A stretch of 64,000 nucleotides of DNA from Sporodiniella umbellata (lineage: Eukaryota; Mucoromycota; Mucoromycetes; Mucorales; Rhizopodaceae): assembly GCA_025677835.1 (NCBI GenBank), contig JAIXMR010000102.1:1-64000 (forward strand), read 5' to 3'. Under the pieces are notes generated by a model. It worked only from the letters and a program-made list of their open reading frames with translations, made no database searches and was not told the origin of the DNA. The translations under genes were made by a program, and so were the position numbers. This document shows, one piece after another, positions 24,488 through 34,390 of the stretch. Numbering within the stretch: the stretch's first letter is position 1; every line of letters starts with the position of its first letter.

Positions 24488-27400
24488 ATGAGCAAATTGC
24501 AATCCAATAACGATCCATCTAGCGATGATCCGTCTTTCATATGCTTATCCCAATTTGACAACGAGTTGCAACAGCAGGCTCAATTGACTATGCAACAAGA
24601 AATAGATGCATGGAAAGAGTTTGAAAATTACTTACCTCAGCTTGCTTACGAAAACGTATTTAACGAAAGGTCAAAGGCGTCAGATACTCAACGTCAGACT
24701 CTATCTACTCATGCTCCATATGTGAACATTGACAGCACCAGCGATTTACAGTTAAACAGCATGCTAAATTCTCAAAACAACAATAACAATATGAAGCTCT
24801 ACCCGCGACAGAACAATAATATAAATTGGCCTTCAGAACTGGGATTGGGAGCAAATAGCAATCTGGCTGATATCTCTTTTGTATCTCCTAACAGTGACCC
24901 GGCCATTTCACCATTTGGAAGTCCTTCTTCCATATTAGAACTAAGTCACTCTCCTTGTCAACATGGATCACCTAATAAGCCTTCATCGATTGCAACTACA
25001 GTAAATACTACTGTCAAAAGCACATCGTTAGGTTCCCCCGAAGAATCTCCAAAAAGTAATCTCTTTTCCTTCGATTTCCCTTTTATTCCTGACCAAGAAG
25101 TTATTGATCATAAAGGTATTTGCCGAAAAAAAAAAAAAAAAAGAAGCTGAGCCCAAATCGCTGTATTCTTACAGTTTTTAAAAAAGAAAATTCGCACCAT
25201 CCTAAAAACATAAAAATACCTCCAACAATCCCTCCTCAAAAGAAAAGAGCACATAATGTCATTGAAAGACGATATAGAAACAACATAAATGAGCGAATTA
25301 AAGAGCTCAAAAACGCTGTACCTGCACTTTCACACGCCAAAGTAAAAGACATAAAAGCAGGCATGAAACGCAATCGAAAAAGTGGACAGGCCGAAGAAGA
25401 CGACGACGAAGATGAAGATAGCGAAGAGTACTTGGATGGTATAGCTATTGCTACCAAGCTCAACAAGGCTACTATACTACGCAAATCTACAGAATATATA
25501 ATGCACCTGAGACGTAAAGATGAATCCCTTCAAAACGAAAATGAAATTCTTCAGAAAATTGTTGAGCAACTTCCCGGAGGTCCAAAGATTTTAAGTCGTT
25601 ATCTTGAGCAAAAATCCCAGCGTGAGCAGCTTTTACACGAACGTTATCTATATGAGCGTGAGTTGCAAAAGAAAATACAGCAACAACGTAAAAATACACC
25701 TGGAAGAAAAAGAACACGATCTTCCAAAGATCCAACCATAAAAAACGAGCCTGTGACGCTTATACCAGCTACTCCCTCTGTAAGCAATCGTATGTTTATG
25801 GCAGCGTTTATGGCCATCAGCTTCTTTTCATCCTCGCCTCTTTTCACTGGCCCCACAACACAAGAACAATTTGAAAGCCATCATCATATTTCCCGTACAG
25901 CAGACGAAATTTACTCAAACAACAACAGCACAAGCCAGTCGTTTATTTCATCCCTTTTTTCAGCCCGTGATGGATGGTAGGCATGAATGATTTGTGTACG
26001 TAGCTAACTTTCCCTTTTTTTTTTTTTTTTTTTTTGAAAAAAAGGTCTATGGTTCGTACCACTCTCTTTGTCATTTGCTTTTTCCAAATCATTATACCTC
26101 TTTTTAAATCCAAAATACTAAAAAGCGTCAGAGTAAAGAACTCCAAGAAATCCAAAAGCAAACCGTCATTAACTGGAAACTTTGGTACTCATGTTACTTC
26201 AATAACTCCTGGAGACCAAAAATGCATGCAGATATATAATATGCTATCAAAATCTCTAGAAAAAAATTCGGCAAGTAAAGCTCTCCCTCAAAAAAGCTCT
26301 TCACTCTTATTTTATCTGGCTCTCCTAAAAGAGTTTGCACGATTTGGATTTCGCCACTGGCTCGGTTACGAAATTTTTTATGAAGACCTGGCCCCTCAGG
26401 AAGAATGGGTTCAAGCTTGTAAATGGATCAAGCTAAACGAAGTCGAATGTCTTGGAGGCAACCCTGAAGTCACTCGTGTTTCAATGCTCTATACTTGCTT
26501 ACGTACCATCAATTTGATAGAAGCCATGGAAGATGACGAAAACGAATACGTTGAGCAATCTCGCTCGCGGGTCTTTGCTACTGCTGCTTTACAAATGTCA
26601 CTTATTGTTCCTCATCATGGCATTGCCGAGTCGTTAGCCAAGTATTTCTGGGGCCTTACTATGTACGAATCTGGGCTAGAAGATGACCCTTTGATGAGCG
26701 CCCTCACGTTTGACTGCCACGAGGATGACGGAGAAGACCGTATGGAAGTGATGGTTAAATCCCGCGCTTGGTACGAAACGTTGGAGGTTATGAACCATCA
26801 AGTCCAATCCTTTGATGATTTGCCTGGTCTATCTTTATCTATGAACGCACCTGTACTTGTACCTGTTGGCATTCTATCCACACTTCATTTACTAGATAAT
26901 CTACAAACACAATTTGGTCGCTTGATTATTTCAATCACTGACGAACCCTTATCTGAACTATCTAAAGGAGAAGAATCCGATTTCAGTGAGACTGTTTTTG
27001 CTCAGATCTTGGACATTACTACCCCACAAGAAGGTCAAGAGAAAGTCAATGATTATCACTCCTTAGCTCACTGGCTATCAGCCATTGGTGCAGTCATTGA
27101 GGCTTTATGGAAAAGTGATATGAACACCAGTAATACTCTGATCAACACCGTCTTGAAAAAAATTCCGCAGTCTCTCGTGTCTCGCGAAATCATGGATGGA
27201 AATACAAGCACAGTAGAACACAAGGAGCGACTACATCAAATAGATCGCTTGACAAAAACAGCTATGGTGCACATACTAATCGGCTCTGCTTTGCTTAAAA
27301 AGGGCGATGTAAAATACCTAAAACAAGGCGTGGAAGAGCTGTGTATGGCTGAAAAGCTCAAGGTGAATATCCGAAGTCTTTCCAATCCTATCGATGAATA

Positions 27401-27827
27401 CAAAGCCACCGACTACTATCAGTGCACTGATCTCGAAAGTTCTGTACTTTCACTAGCAGAGTTTGTTACTGCTGTCACAGGCCTCGAAGCATGGATAGCC
27501 GCATGGCGTCTGGTACCCAGTGCGGTTGAGGACACAGATGCTTGGGAAGAAAGGCTAACAAAACAAGTGCGCAACTCCTGCCTCCAATTACGTAGAATGA
27601 TTGGTCGTCATTCTTTTGACGGCTTGCGAACAAATAATGAAATTGTTGAAAGGCTCACTAGACTAGGGGCATACACTTCTAAGCAAAGAGAGGATGTTGA
27701 TTCTACTTACGGCTCTTCTGACGATAGTGACAACAATGACAATGACGTAGTATCGGAGCTTGACAAATCTACACTACGTGCACGCCGCTCGAATAAGGCT
27801 TTAGATATCCTTCATGGTTTAACTTGA
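24488..27827 (+). CDS. SREBP-type membrane-bound bHLH transcription factor
   Basis: Regulator of sterol, lipid and hypoxia genes that is held in the ER membrane and released by proteolysis in characterised relatives. Exons 24488-25115, 25175-25976 and 26045-27827 give 1070 aa. The N-terminus is acidic and Asn/Ser-rich (activation region). The bHLH starts near residue 233 (RAHNVIERRYRNNINERIKEL). The Tyr in ERRYR is the SREBP signature that distinguishes it from other bHLH proteins, and the loop has a long acidic insert as in fungal Sre1. Two hydrophobic segments follow at about 414-433 (MFMAAFMAISFF) and 481-497 (TLFVICFFQIIIPLF), with a hydrophilic loop of roughly 45 residues, matching the two-pass topology. 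The C-terminal 570 aa would be the regulatory domain. The TM2 exon follows a 68-nt intron with a poly(T) run. An AATAAA lies at 27904. Its convergent neighbour encodes a sterol-transfer protein. Confidence 0.88.
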
Positions 27828-28054
27828 AATTGGTCCCTGATGACCTGCTCATTTATTCTGTCCTCTTTTTTTTTTTTCCTTATAAATATGATACCTGCAT
27901 CTCAATAAAGCAAACAAGATCAAATATATTGATTTATTAAAATATTTTTCAGGAAAATTGTAAAGGATGATTATGTATATATATACATATAGATAAATAG
28001 ATAGATAGATATGTGTGTTCATGCTCTTTCTTTTAAGAGGGAATAATATGTATG

Positions 28055-30411
28055 CTATTGGGTAGAGGCTTTTAAAGATATGAAATGTTGGTCATATTGT
28101 TTGACTTTTTCTTTTAATTCTTCCAATTTGTTGTAAGCCATATTGAGTTCAAGTTGTGCATCAGAAGGTCCTGTTAACATTGTATCTTCGTAAACCTTTT
28201 GTTGTTTCAATTCATTTTGAATTATAAGAAAACTACTATTAACAGAGGCAACGCGTACGGCCAGTATCACCTGCGATGCAACAACTAAAAACAAAGCAAT
28301 AAAGGTTAAGGTCTGAAGTATAGGATGCGTTTGAAATTTCATCCAATCTGAGGCTGTTTTTAGATAATGCTTTGGCTTTAGTCGTAATGCCAACAATAAT
28401 TCTTCATCCTTTATCAGTTCCCTGGCCAACCTAGGGGTATCTAATACTGAAGCTAAGTGACTATATTGTCTGAATTGATCATCGACAGCATTGTTTTCAA
28501 TGACGGCTATACATTGTTAATGACATGCTTTCTATTGCACAAGACTTACAGCTAACCAGTCCGCTTTTTTTAAACTTCACGTCAAATGTAACGAGAACTC
28601 TCACCCGTTGCCTACTCACACGGGTTATACAAGTACGAGATTGAATATAGTATATGGCCCCCATAGGCATATCTGGCATTGATTTGCTAGAAGCAACACA
28701 TGAATAGTAAGGCAGATTGCAGTGTTCTCGTTTTTCATGAAATAGTGTAGTAATTATTTTTTTGCCTAAATAGAGAACAAATGAGTGGATCTAATAGATA
28801 TGTATATATTAAGCACTTGCGACTTTCAGAAACTTTTATCTTTCTTTTCCCATTAATGTCTCTGGAGTTGTTTTTCCATTTTTCCAATTGTACATCTGTT
28901 TTTAGAAATATATTAGATGAACATCTTATTATCTTAAGCAAAAAAAAAAAAAAAAAAAAAAAACTTCGGTATCTGATAATAATAACCTTCAAAGTTTTCA
29001 CAACACTCCAAAAAGTTTTTGATAAAGCGAGTTTGGTAAAATAGCTTGTCCATTGTTTCGACAGTACCAGGGTAAATTCTATCAAGGGCTATGTAGCTGT
29101 GTTGTTCACTGTGTTTCATACAGGGACACTTTACTATTTTCCCTATTTGTATTTTGTTTGTCAAGTTCGTATAAGGTTTCTCTGAAGTCTTATTCTGATT
29201 GGATGAACTAGCAACAGGAGGGTATCTGGCCCTGATGGCGTAAGAGTCCGAGACGGATCGTGGCCTGTTGTTAAATACGAGAGGAATATCTTTAATTTTC
29301 AATAGCGTGGTAGCTGTTGATTTATTTTCTTGAGGCATAACTAGAGGTTGAGGTGGGGTATCTTCTTTCAACATGTTTTCGTCTGTCAACAAAAGAGGCG
29401 GCGTACTAGGAGCAATAGCAGAATCATGGGAGTGTAGGCTTGAATGGTCGCTAAGGCTGATTAACTCTTTACTGTCATCAAAAGAGTTTTCGGCCGAAGA
29501 AATATCTTCTGAAGACAGTATTGAGGACGATAGCACAAGAGAAGACATTCTTTTATGAATTTTCCATATGTTAACAATCTTCTCGTAGGCTTGATCACGA
29601 GAGAGAAACGACGCAAAAATGTGCTGTTGTTCTTTATCAGTACAGGTGATATATGGTTTCCTGTATACCTTAGAAGTGGGGGTATTGATCATAATTCCAT
29701 TAGGAATAACTTTTGCAGTCATTCTTTTTTCGACGGCTGTTATCTCATCGAAGTTTATGACCAGCTGCAGGTTTTCTGTTTTAGTAAAAGTGAGGTAAAA
29801 GCCTTTGTGTTTATTACATTAGTAACCCAGCCAAAGATATTTGATTTGAAGCATACGTGATGCTCAGAAATATAGACATGACCTTGCAGTAGAATATCCT
29901 TATGAAGAGCACATTTGTATACTAGCAAAAGATGGGTTAGGGTCTCTGTGATTCCAGGTGTTTAACCAAAACCTTCTATAAGCATATCCGTTTGTGGAAC
30001 ACTCTTGAAAAGCGCGTGAAAAAGATTATTCTGTTTTTCATTGGCCAGTCCGTACTGACAAACGGCTGCTAAACTTCCAGGCTGTTCACTTGAGATACGC
30101 TCAATTTCATTGGTTGAGGGCGATGCTTCATGATTTTCCGCATCTTTTGACAAACTGCTGTTTTCAGTATTTTCTTTAGTGAGGGTATCTTTTCGTTTTT
30201 TTTCACTGTTATTTTTCAGCTTGGAACTTCTTTTATTGCTTCTGAACTTGAGCTTGTCAAGTGAAGATAATGAAGAAGCACGGCTAGGGTGCCGAGGATA
30301 GGACGTGTCGGCACTTTTTTCCTCGTTATAGTTCATTGGCCTGTTAGAATCCAAGCTGAATCTTGTGGTTGGTGTTTGTTTTGTTGAGTTTTCCAAAGTT
30401 GATGTAGACAT
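28055..30411 (-). CDS. GRAM/VASt sterol-transfer protein (LAM/Ysp type)
   Basis: Membrane-anchored protein that moves sterols at ER contact sites in known relatives. Exons 29973-30411, 29818-29921, 28987-29764, 28824-28895, 28550-28765 and 28055-28506 give 686 aa. The order is a Ser/Lys-rich N-terminus, then GRAM (HALFKSVPQTDMLIE, IFGWVTN, FDEITAVEKRMTA, FASFLSRDQAYEKI), then a linker, then a VASt domain (YPGTVETMDKLFYQT, MPDMPMGAIYYIQSRT, VLVTFDVKF, SSVIENNAVDDQF). A single transmembrane segment (about 603-621) and a C-terminal coiled coil follow. The donor at 28823 (GTCGCA) is weak and was chosen because only it keeps the VASt frame. The start could be extended in frame to a second ATG at about 30465, but a TTTTGTTCAG acceptor-like site before 30411 suggests a 5' UTR intron instead. 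The gene converges on SREBP with 227 bp between stops. Confidence 0.85.
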
Positions 30412-31470
30412 ATTTGATTTGGGTTTCGTTAGCTGAACAAAAGAGTAAAAAAAGATGCTTTGCATTTAACCTTTTTATTCTGGTTATCGATGACGTCGAT
30501 CTGAGGTGTGTGTGCCTTAAATGTTTTTTTTTTGGCTACCCTCTCTGTATTTAGGAAATCCTAAAATGCTATTAAACCAAGACTAAATGACAGGCGCTAT
30601 AAACAGTCCAAGCACCCGAATTACAACAAAAAGAACGAGAAAAATTCAACCGTAAAATCACACGGGCTTTTTCTTTTGTCAGTAAAAAGATAAAAAAAAA
30701 AAAAAAGAATTACAAGAATATACCTGAATTGTGTATTTTCTTGGCTATTGTGCTTATAAAAGAGAAAAAAAAGTTGAAAGAGAAATTAGGTTTTCTGTAT
30801 GACAGCTATTTTCGGATTAAATTTAGTCTTTTTGAGATTACTCGGGCGAATCAAAACCCGAGTTTGGACGGCCTGGCTTTATTGTAATAGCGAAGTGCCA
30901 TTTTTGAACAAAGCCCGGGTGAACCGGCCAAACCTATGAAGGCTGGCATTTTCACAAAAATGTTTGTCATTCTAATAGAGCCAGTTCTTTGAGATTACGA
31001 AACAAAAGATACAAACCCAATTCTTTTTATCATTTTGACCTAGATATACCATGTAACATAAGGCTTATTCAAGTGTATGTCCTATTATAGACGGTTTTTA
31101 GCACGGTAATGTTTTGTAATCGAAAATGAAGTATACCAATAAATTTTTTTGTTAAACAGGCTAATTGGTAAGAGGGTTTGAACTTTAAGAGGGACTGTGT
31201 GTCAGTACCGGTGACGTCACTGTTAGTATTTTCGCATAACAGTCCAATTTTTAGGTAGGAGAGCCGTGTTACGTTTGTCTCTCAATCCATCCCAGCCATC
31301 AAAACGATCAGCCTTAGTTAAAGTACGCATATCAACAATGCTATTTAGAGTCAGTTGTATAATCCCTGTTAAACATCAGAGCTGTTTCTCTTTTGTTACT
31401 AGCGATTGACTTTTCTTAGCTTCCTTTTGAAAGATACAAAAAAATAAAAGACAAAGGAGCCGTAAACAAG
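30412..31470. promoter_or_regulatory. Divergent spacer upstream of the sterol-transfer gene
   Basis: Region between the GRAM/VASt gene (-) and a small gene (+). It contains TGACGTCG at 30491-30498, the perfect CRE-like palindrome GTGACGTCAC at 31211-31220, and a GC-rich patch at 30841-30932 with two possible stems. No coding frame was recognised. Confidence 0.45.
31211..31220. promoter_or_regulatory. CRE/ATF-like palindrome
   Basis: GTGACGTCAC is a perfect palindrome containing TGACGTCA, the classical bZIP (ATF/CREB) site. It lies 251 bp before the start of the small gene at 31471. Actual use as a binding site is inference. Confidence 0.4.
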
Positions 31471-31828
31471 ATGTACTACAATTCTGGTTATAGAAGCCAG
31501 CTTAGAGAAAGTATATTGGAAGGGATATATGAAATGGGTTTCTTAGCGCTTAATATTTGCCAACATCCTATTAAAGCGCTTCCTAAAACGACAAAAACAA
31601 TGTTCGTCAGTAAGGTTTTCATGCAGTTTTTTGTTTGAAAAATTGAACGATTGTGATATGGGTCTGCTTATTATAGAAAACTGAATTTGTTACCACACAA
31701 GAGTTTTTTTTTTTTTTTTTTTTTTAGCAAAGGCACCTAAACTCCCAAATACTGATGTTCATGCCAAACCAATCGTTTGTAGTGGCTTGTCGGATTCGGA
31801 AATGCAATTTCAAATAAACACCTTTTGA
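31471..31828 (+). CDS. Small unrecognised two-exon protein gene
   Basis: Exon 1 (31471-31609) and exon 2 (31728-31828) join over a 118-nt intron with a strong donor (GTAAGG) and an acceptor after a long poly(T) run. Phase 1 closes exactly, and the product is 79 aa. It begins MYYNSGYRSQLRESILEGIY and continues MGFLALNICQHPIKALPK. After the junction it has APKLPNTDVHAKPIVCSGLS and ends QFQINTF. The first half could form an amphipathic helix. No signal peptide or known domain was recognised. The stop lies only 42 bp before the RRP3 start codon, so the two genes are packed head to tail. Evidence for coding is the clean splice phase and plausible composition; function is unknown. It could instead be an upstream regulatory transcript of RRP3. 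Confidence 0.55.
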
Positions 31829-31870
31829 AATTTTTTACCACTACTTTTTTTTTTTTTTTTATAACCGATC

Positions 31871-33389
31871 ATGTCAAAAACCGAATCCCAATCCAGCGTC
31901 GACATTGAGGCTCTTTCTAAAAAGAAAGCAGAGGAAGTCACTTTTGCCGAACTTGTAAATCAACAAACGATTTTTTTTTTTTTTTTTTTTTTTTTTGATC
32001 GATCGATCCGCTGACATGATATATAGGGTGTTTCAAAAGAATTATGTGAAGCCTGTGAGAAAATGAACTTTAAGCATCCTTCCGAGATCCAAAAGGAATC
32101 TATTCCTTGGGCTATTGAAGGTCGCGACATCATTGGTTTGGCTCAGACTGGTTCTGGTAAAACGGCTGCCTTTGCCATTCCTATCATTCAAAGACTTTGG
32201 TTGAATCCTCAAGCCTTTTTTGCCTGTGTTCTGGCTCCTACAAGGTAAGAATAGATGTGAATTTAGAAGGGTTTGTATCTAACGTTTATTTTGTTCCAGA
32301 GAACTCGCTTATCAGATTGCAGAGACGTTTGAAGCCTTGGGGTCCGTTATTGGTGTTCGATGTGCAGTGATTGTGGGTGGTATGGACATGATGACCCAAT
32401 CTATTGCTCTTTCTAAACGCCCTCACATCATCGTATGTACCCCTGGACGTTTGCAAGATCACTTGGAAAATACCAAAGGATTCAACCTAAAGAGCTTAAA
32501 GTATCTAGTAATGGATGAAGCAGATCGTTTGCTGGATTTGGATTTTGGACCCAAGATTGACCTTATCTTAAAAGTGATACCTAGAGAACGCAACACTTTC
32601 TTGTTCTCAGCTACAATGACCACCAAAGTAGCTAAATTGCAAAGAGCCAGTTTGCAGAAGCCTGTTAAAGTTGAAGTTGCCACCAAATACTCTACTGTCA
32701 AGACGCTCTTACAGTACTATCTGTTTTTCCCATTAAAACACAAAGATTGCTATATGGTTTATCTGATGAACGAAGTGGCTGGAAACTCAACTATCATATT
32801 TACTCGCACATGTAGTGATACCCAACGAATTGCGATCATGTTGAGAAACTTGGGCTTCGGTGCTATTCCTCTTCACGGCCAAATGCCTCAAGCAAAACGT
32901 TTAGGGGCTTTGAACAAATTCAAAGCAGGAACTCGTAACATCTTGGTGGCCACTGATGTTGCTAGTCGTGGTTTGGATATTCCTCTTGTTGATGTTGTTA
33001 TCAACTACGACGTACCTCAATCATCAAAAGACTATATCCATCGTGTGGGTCGTACAGCAAGAGCCGGTAGATCCGGAAAATCAGTCACTTTTGTCACTCA
33101 ATACGATGTCGAATTGATCCAACGCATAGAAAAAGATTTAGAACGAAAGCTGGATGCATTTCCTGCTGAAAAAGAAGAAGTTATGATGTTACAAGAGCGA
33201 GTGGATGAAGCACAGCGTATTGCAGCGATAGAAATGAAAGAAACAGCAAACGGTAAAAAATCAAAACGTGGAAGAAATAACGAAGAGAATGAGGATGATG
33301 ATGCCGACCAGGAAGAAAAAGGATTATCCTTCAATGCAAAGAAGTTTAAGGCTGGAAGCCATAAAAAAGGCGGTAGAAGGAATAAATAA
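31871..33389 (+). CDS. RRP3: DEAD-box rRNA-processing helicase (Rrp3/DDX47 type)
   Basis: ATP-dependent RNA helicase acting in 18S rRNA maturation in the nucleolus. Exons 31871-31954, 32027-32244 and 32300-33389 give 463 aa, close to yeast Rrp3 (501 aa). All helicase motifs are visible: Q motif (NFKHPSEIQ), motif I AQTGSGKT at 67-74, [47 protein letters not shown], and [13 protein letters not shown]. The C-terminus is acidic then Lys/Arg/Gly-rich, as usual for nucleolar helicases. The first intron contains a T run followed by GATC repeats. Similarity of [18 protein letters not shown] and [18 protein letters not shown] points to the Rrp3 branch rather than other DEAD-box groups. Confidence 0.92.
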
Positions 33390-33820
33390 CGGGAGTTTTT
33401 TTGAACACATATTCTAGACAGATATTGGTTTGTTGATTTCATCGAGAGTATAAATACATAATTAAAAAAAAAAGAAAAAAAAAGCAATGTTCATAAAAAT
33501 TGACGATTGTATATACGTTTTAAAATCGCTGGTTTGCTTTTCAAGTATGTTTGTAAGGAAAGGACCAGCCCAGAAACCTTCACTTTTTGTGTTACCGCCC
33601 ATTTTTGTGTTCCGGGAACGGGTCTCAGTCCTTGCAATAATTCATAGTGCGATGCCTTTCGGAGAGCTATTGTTTACGCATCTTTTGAGTAATTAAAGAA
33701 AGCATCGCCAAAATATATCTATGCATTCTAGCATACAACTATTACTCTTTTTACTCTAGTCATAAAAAAAGATTGGTGTAAGGTTTTGTCAACTAGTATT
33801 GTTTATTAAATAAAAGAAGT

Positions 33821-34390
33821 TTATTTGTAGTCCCCTGGTATAATCTTCCTACATCCTTTTTGAGAGATACCGATGTTACAATCGGCTCTAGATACACAGC
33901 ATCGAATACAAAAGGTGCCACCGTTAGGCTCAATTAGATTTACAAAGTACTTGAGGCCGTTGCATGTATGCTGGTTTTGGTCTCGATCGTCATACTGCCC
34001 ACCATTATCTTTAGTAGACATGTTGTATACAGAAGGGTTCATAGTGCCTGTCACTTGAGTATAATTTTCTGTTTTTACGTAGTGAGCTGACTTGATAAAC
34101 CCTTCTGGAAAGGTATATCCACCCAGCGAGGAATCAGTACAAAAGGGTTTGCCTTGACGCTCAGTTGTCGCAATATCCGCACCAGGCGTTCCAGGAAGAA
34201 AAGAACAGAAAGACTTATCAGAACTCAATCTGATATTGCTTGAATTATATCGAGAAGGGTTTCCATTGGTTACGCTAGGTGAGCTACTATTATTTAAAGT
34301 TGAAGGATGAAGGCTTCGTCTATCAAAGACAGGGCTTGAGGCAACGCTACAAATTAGGGCTACTACAAAAATTTGGATGCTAATGTACAT
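33821..34390 (-). CDS. Secreted cysteine-rich protein
   Basis: Single exon, 189 aa, starting at the ATG at 34388-34390; an in-frame extension upstream would need a TTG start and is not used. Residues 1 to about 20 (MYISIQIFVVALICSVASS) form a signal peptide. The mature part begins with a Ser/Asn-rich linker, then a conserved-looking domain: FCSFLPGTPGADI, FCTDSS, FPEGFIKSAHYVKTENYTQV, GGQYDDRDQNQHTCNG, and a terminal cluster CIRCC, DCN, GC. That gives eight cysteines, an even number suited to disulfides. Proteins of this pattern are common uncharacterised secreted proteins in Mucoromycota and Basidiomycota, as I remember them. No enzymatic motif is visible. The upstream region has a TATA-like ATTTATAT and CT-rich leader sequence. 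Confidence 0.8.
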   Translation of the reverse strand: MYISIQIFVVALICSVASSPVFDRRSLHPSTLNNSSSPSVTNGNPSRYNSSNIRLSSDKSFCSFLPGTPGADIATTERQGKPFCTDSSLGGYTFPEGFIKSAHYVKTENYTQVTGTMNPSVYNMSTKDNGGQYDDRDQNQHTCNGLKYFVNLIEPNGGTFCIRCCVSRADCNIGISQKGCRKIIPGDYK

